A program made the position numbers and the translations under genes. A stretch of DNA of 25,000 nt from Paratrimastix pyriformis (Eukaryota > Preaxostyla > Paratrimastigidae): the NCBI GenBank assembly GCA_027972325.1, contig JAPMOS010000121.1, positions 32,501 to 57,500 on the forward strand. The letters run 5' to 3'. Below are positions 14,434-25,000 of this stretch, one piece after another. A model generated the notes under the pieces. The model did no database searches, was not told the DNA's origin, and worked only from the letters and a program-made list of their open reading frames with translations. Every line of letters begins with the position of its first letter. The first letter of the stretch is position 1.

Positions 14434-16990
14434 CTATGTAGTGGAGGCCTCGTTTCGGTGGCCGCTAGTCTGCTGGATGGGCACAGCAGGTAGCCTTCCT
14501 TGGCTCAGCCCCGGTGGTGTCGTCTCCCGCCGGGCCCTCCGATCGCCGGCCGTCCGCGGTGGCTCGGCTCGTCGCACCTTGAGCAGTTGCAGCCGGCGCG
14601 CATGGGCCTGGGCCAAGAAGTCTCCCGCAATCCGGTTGACGGCCTCACGAGTCGGGCGCCCCCAACCAGCGGCCGGCCTCCCGATCATGACCTGCCACTT
14701 GTCCGCGCCCAGGGCCTCGAGATGGGCCCAGTCCGGGGCCCCCAGGACCGCATGGAGGCGGTCCCAGGCCTTCTTGCGGAGCTCCTCGTAGGCGGGGCAC
14801 TGCTGGATGATGTGTTGGGCGTCCTCGAGTGGTCCCGCGTCGTTGCAGCAGATGCAGGCTCCCCCGCGCTTCGCCTCAGGCCTGTTCTTCCAGGTGCGCA
14901 TGAACTCACCGTTCAGGTACATCCCTGCGCGCAGTTGGGCTGCTATGCGGCGCCCCGCCGGGCTCATGTCGTCCAGGTAGGCCTCGCTGTGGCCAAAGTC
15001 CTGCTTGACCTGCCGCAGGAGTGCCAGCCTTGGGTGCGAGTGGGCGTCCTCCATCTTCGCGCGCCACTTGGCCTCCACATGTGTGCGCACTCGCTTCCGG
15101 ACCAAGTCCTTCCAGGCCCCGATGCCGATGGTCCGGATGGCCTCGTCCACCGGGCGCACCCCGTGCCAAGGCCATAGTCCGCCATGACCGCCTCAGCAGC
15201 CCCGGCCCATTCGCCGATGCACTGGTGTCCTGTCCTCACCTCTGGGAGCTTCTCACCCAGCTCCACCAGTTCGCGGACCAGGCGGCCCTGCGGCAGCAGC
15301 TTGATGCGGCCCCATTCGAACATAATCTCCTGGGCCCGCAAGGCCGCCACCGGTATCAGGCCCAGATCGGCCTCGACCGCTGCGGATGATGCTTGCCCCA
15401 TACACTGGAGGGCATAGCAGGCGAAGACGCGTTGAACCGAGTCCATTGCTCGCTCGGCCTTTTGGTCGCGCAGGTCAGGGAAGGCCGCCGCCGCCCAGAG
15501 CAACTTCGGCAGGGCAAAGGTGCGCCACAATGCACAGAGCAGCCTCGGAGGGACGGCCCCAACACGGCCTAGCAGCCGGCTGATGGAGCCCCTCATCGCA
15601 CAGGCCGCCCGGATCCGTCCGCTCGTGTGGGCCTTTGTACGTGCATCGCATTCGAGTTCCGCGCCCAGGAAGCGGAAGACTCTGGTCTGTTCCAACGTCT
15701 TGCCGCTGAGACGGACTGACCATGGTTCCGGCTTCGGCTTCGCAGCAGTGGGCTCCTTCTTGCGCTTCTCCTCGCGCTGGGCCGCCCAGTTTTCAAAGGC
15801 CATCGACCGACATTTGTCAGGCGCCCACTCGAAGCGCCTTTCTCGTGCCACCACGTCGCATTCGTCGAGAGCTTGCTGCAGGGCTTCGGGGGTCTCGCCA
15901 AGGACAGAGACGTCGTCCGCGAATAGCAGACCCGGGATGCGCTCCCTCCTGCCGGGCACCAGAACGCCGTGGCCTCGCGCCCGCAGCCTCCGCACGAGGC
16001 CGTCAATGAAGAACAGATACAGGCCCGGGGATGCCGGGCACCCTGTCGCAGGCCACGGTGAATCTCAAAGATGGGCCCCGTTCGCCTCGTACGACAACCG
16101 CCGCCTCGGTCTTCGCGTACATGGCCATCAGCAGGAGCAGGAGGCAGCCCCGGCAGCCACGCGCCTGCAGGATGGCCCACAAGATGTGTCGGTCGACGGT
16201 ATCGTAGGCGGCACGGATGTCCAAGAAGGCTGCGTACGTGCTCAGCCTGGCCTTGCGGCGGAGGGCCACGATCTCCTGCAGGGCGATGACCTGCTGGACC
16301 GCCGAGTGCTCCCGGCGGAAGCCTCCCTGCTCCTCCGCCAGGCCCGGCTCCAGGGAGGACCGCAGCCTCCGGTCCAGGGCCAGGGCCAGCACCTTGGAGG
16401 CCACTGGGGCCAGGGCAATCGGGCGGTATGCGGTCGGGCTCTGGCCTCCCTTGCTCTTGTGGACCGGTACCAAGTGGGAGAGGCGCCACTGTTCCGGCCA
16501 CAGGCCCCACCGCCAGGTGAGCTCAAAGAAGAGGCGGAGGGCTTCGGTGAACGTTGACCCTGCCCGCTTCAGGAACAGCGGGGGGATGCCGTCCGGTCCC
16601 GGCGCTCCGCCACTCCGCAGATCCCCCAGGGCCAGCTCCACCTCCTCCCGAGTGAGTGGCCTGTCCATGGTGGCTGCCATCCGGCCTGCTGACGACGGCT
16701 CAAACTCGAGGCTGGGTAGCGGCGGCGGTGGCCCGGGCAGCATCTCTCCAACCTTGCGGAAATGGGCCGTGAACTCCTCGAGGCCCACCCCCAGCTCCTG
16801 GTCGGCCTCTTCAGGGTGCTCCTCCCCCAAGAGCCGTGTGAGGGACCGCACACCACCTGTGCGCGGCCCAAAGGAAATTGTCGGGAGCGCCAAACAGAAA
16901 CTCTGTTTATATTGGGTCTCACGGTGAAGGTTGGTCGCCTGACCCACCGCACACACATGAATCGTGCCCATGATGAAAAAACCAAAAATC
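14434..16990 (-). mobile_element. Degenerate, 5'-truncated LINE (non-LTR retrotransposon)
   Basis: Reverse transcriptase read on the minus strand, about 840 codons. Motifs in order: DLRSGGAPGPDGIPPLFLKR, LVPVHKSKGGQSPTAYRPIA, AAFLDIRAAYDTV (motif A), GCPASPGLYLFFIDG (motif B region), GLLFADDVSVLGE (motif C, FADD), and WSVRLSGKTLEQTRVFRFLG. A C-terminal CICCNDAGPLEDAQHIIQQC zinc-knuckle-like block follows, as in R1/Jockey-type LINEs. No endonuclease domain is visible upstream, so the copy is 5' truncated; its exact left edge (about 16900-17060) is not clear. The reading frame changes about three times: two close together near 16040-16060 and one near 15165-15180. The copy is therefore probably dead, unless these are assembly errors. 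Codon use is GC-rich like the host's, suggesting long residence or host-like composition. Confidence 0.93.
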
Positions 16991-17016
16991 CTGTTTGATG
17001 CCATTCCGGCAGCCAC

Positions 17017-17380
17017 AGCCTCCCCGCCACCACCCCTCCAAAACCGATTTGCAGAGCACTGAGCAGGGCTACGCGCTGTATCTTGCCAAGGGTCGAACGA
17101 CCTTTAATTACCACGAGGCTGGGGGGACCCACACGGGTTTCAAGCCAACGGGTGGGGTGGGGGGTGGGGGTGGGGAAATGGGACGAGGTGAGGCAGTCGT
17201 GGGTGGAAGAAGGGAAGATCTCATTGAAGGGTCAAAAACGTGAGGACTGGGGGTGTGGGGGCGGGGGGAGAGGAGGTCTGAACGTGAGATTGGAACGGTG
17301 GAACGCGCAATGTGAAAGGGAGAAGGAGCCAATGTGACGACGGCAGGTTGGTTTGTTGGTCGGGACCCCAGTCCAGTCGT

Positions 17381-17418
<38 letters not shown>

Positions 17419-17430
17419 CTGATGATCCTT
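17017..17430. other. Intergenic spacer
   Basis: Between the LINE and the stop codon of the BRCT gene. Contains G-rich low complexity (17150-17275) and a short (ATG)n at 17381-17419. No coding exon was recognised. Confidence 0.5.

Positions 17431-25000
<7,570 letters not shown>

Noticed and set aside
15520-16557. Long + strand frames over the LINE region (14500-16927)
   Set aside because: They are shadows of the GC-rich reverse transcriptase frame on the minus strand and carry no motifs.

Overview
This 25 kb window comes from a GC-rich nuclear genome of a microbial eukaryote. The evidence is spliceosomal introns, a ciliary protein gene (CCDC113/CFAP263 family) that implies a flagellated cell, secretory-pathway proteins with signal sequences, a LINE-type reverse transcriptase, and standard stop codons (TAA and TGA end the reconstructed genes). 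I cannot assign a lineage from the sequence alone. None of the host proteins is one open frame. Each was rebuilt by joining exons at GT...AG sites that keep phase and restore known motifs.

Layout, left to right. 1-637: GC-rich CCGTC repeats with no recognised gene. 640-1790 (-): CCDC113-like coiled-coil gene, incomplete at its 3' end. 1925-3709 (+): an LCAT/PLA2G15-like acyltransferase in eight exons, 440 residues. 4171-5915 (-): a small type I membrane protein with a cysteine-rich, granulin-like ectodomain and a Pro/Met-rich tail. 6024-11525 (+): a family 61 glycosyltransferase in five exons, 529 residues, with introns swollen by kilobases of simple repeats. 11779-12290: a tandem array of about 100 bp units between convergent genes. 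12452-14020 (-): a P-loop NTPase of the Crinkler/RHS type. 14434-16990 (-): a degenerate LINE. 17431-25000 (-): a tandem-BRCT protein with a polyglutamine tract, running off the right edge. Two gene pairs are divergent with only 108 and 134 bp between start codons. The genes show no shared pathway: cilium, lipid metabolism, protein or polysaccharide glycosylation, and genome maintenance are all represented.

Two things stand out. First, nearly all inferred 5' splice sites read GTCYG (GTCCG or GTCTG), not GTRAGT. Second, the long introns contain partial tandem copies of the neighbouring exon edge together with its splice site: five copies in one glycosyltransferase intron, four to seven in one BRCT intron, and two or three in several others. 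These are mixed with giant (ATC)n and (TCTG)n tracts. The (TCTG)n unit is the same string as the donor consensus GTCTGT. Together they suggest introns that grow by tandem duplication of splice-site-bearing segments. The LCAT-like and Crinkler-like genes keep 46-101 nt introns and lack the duplications.
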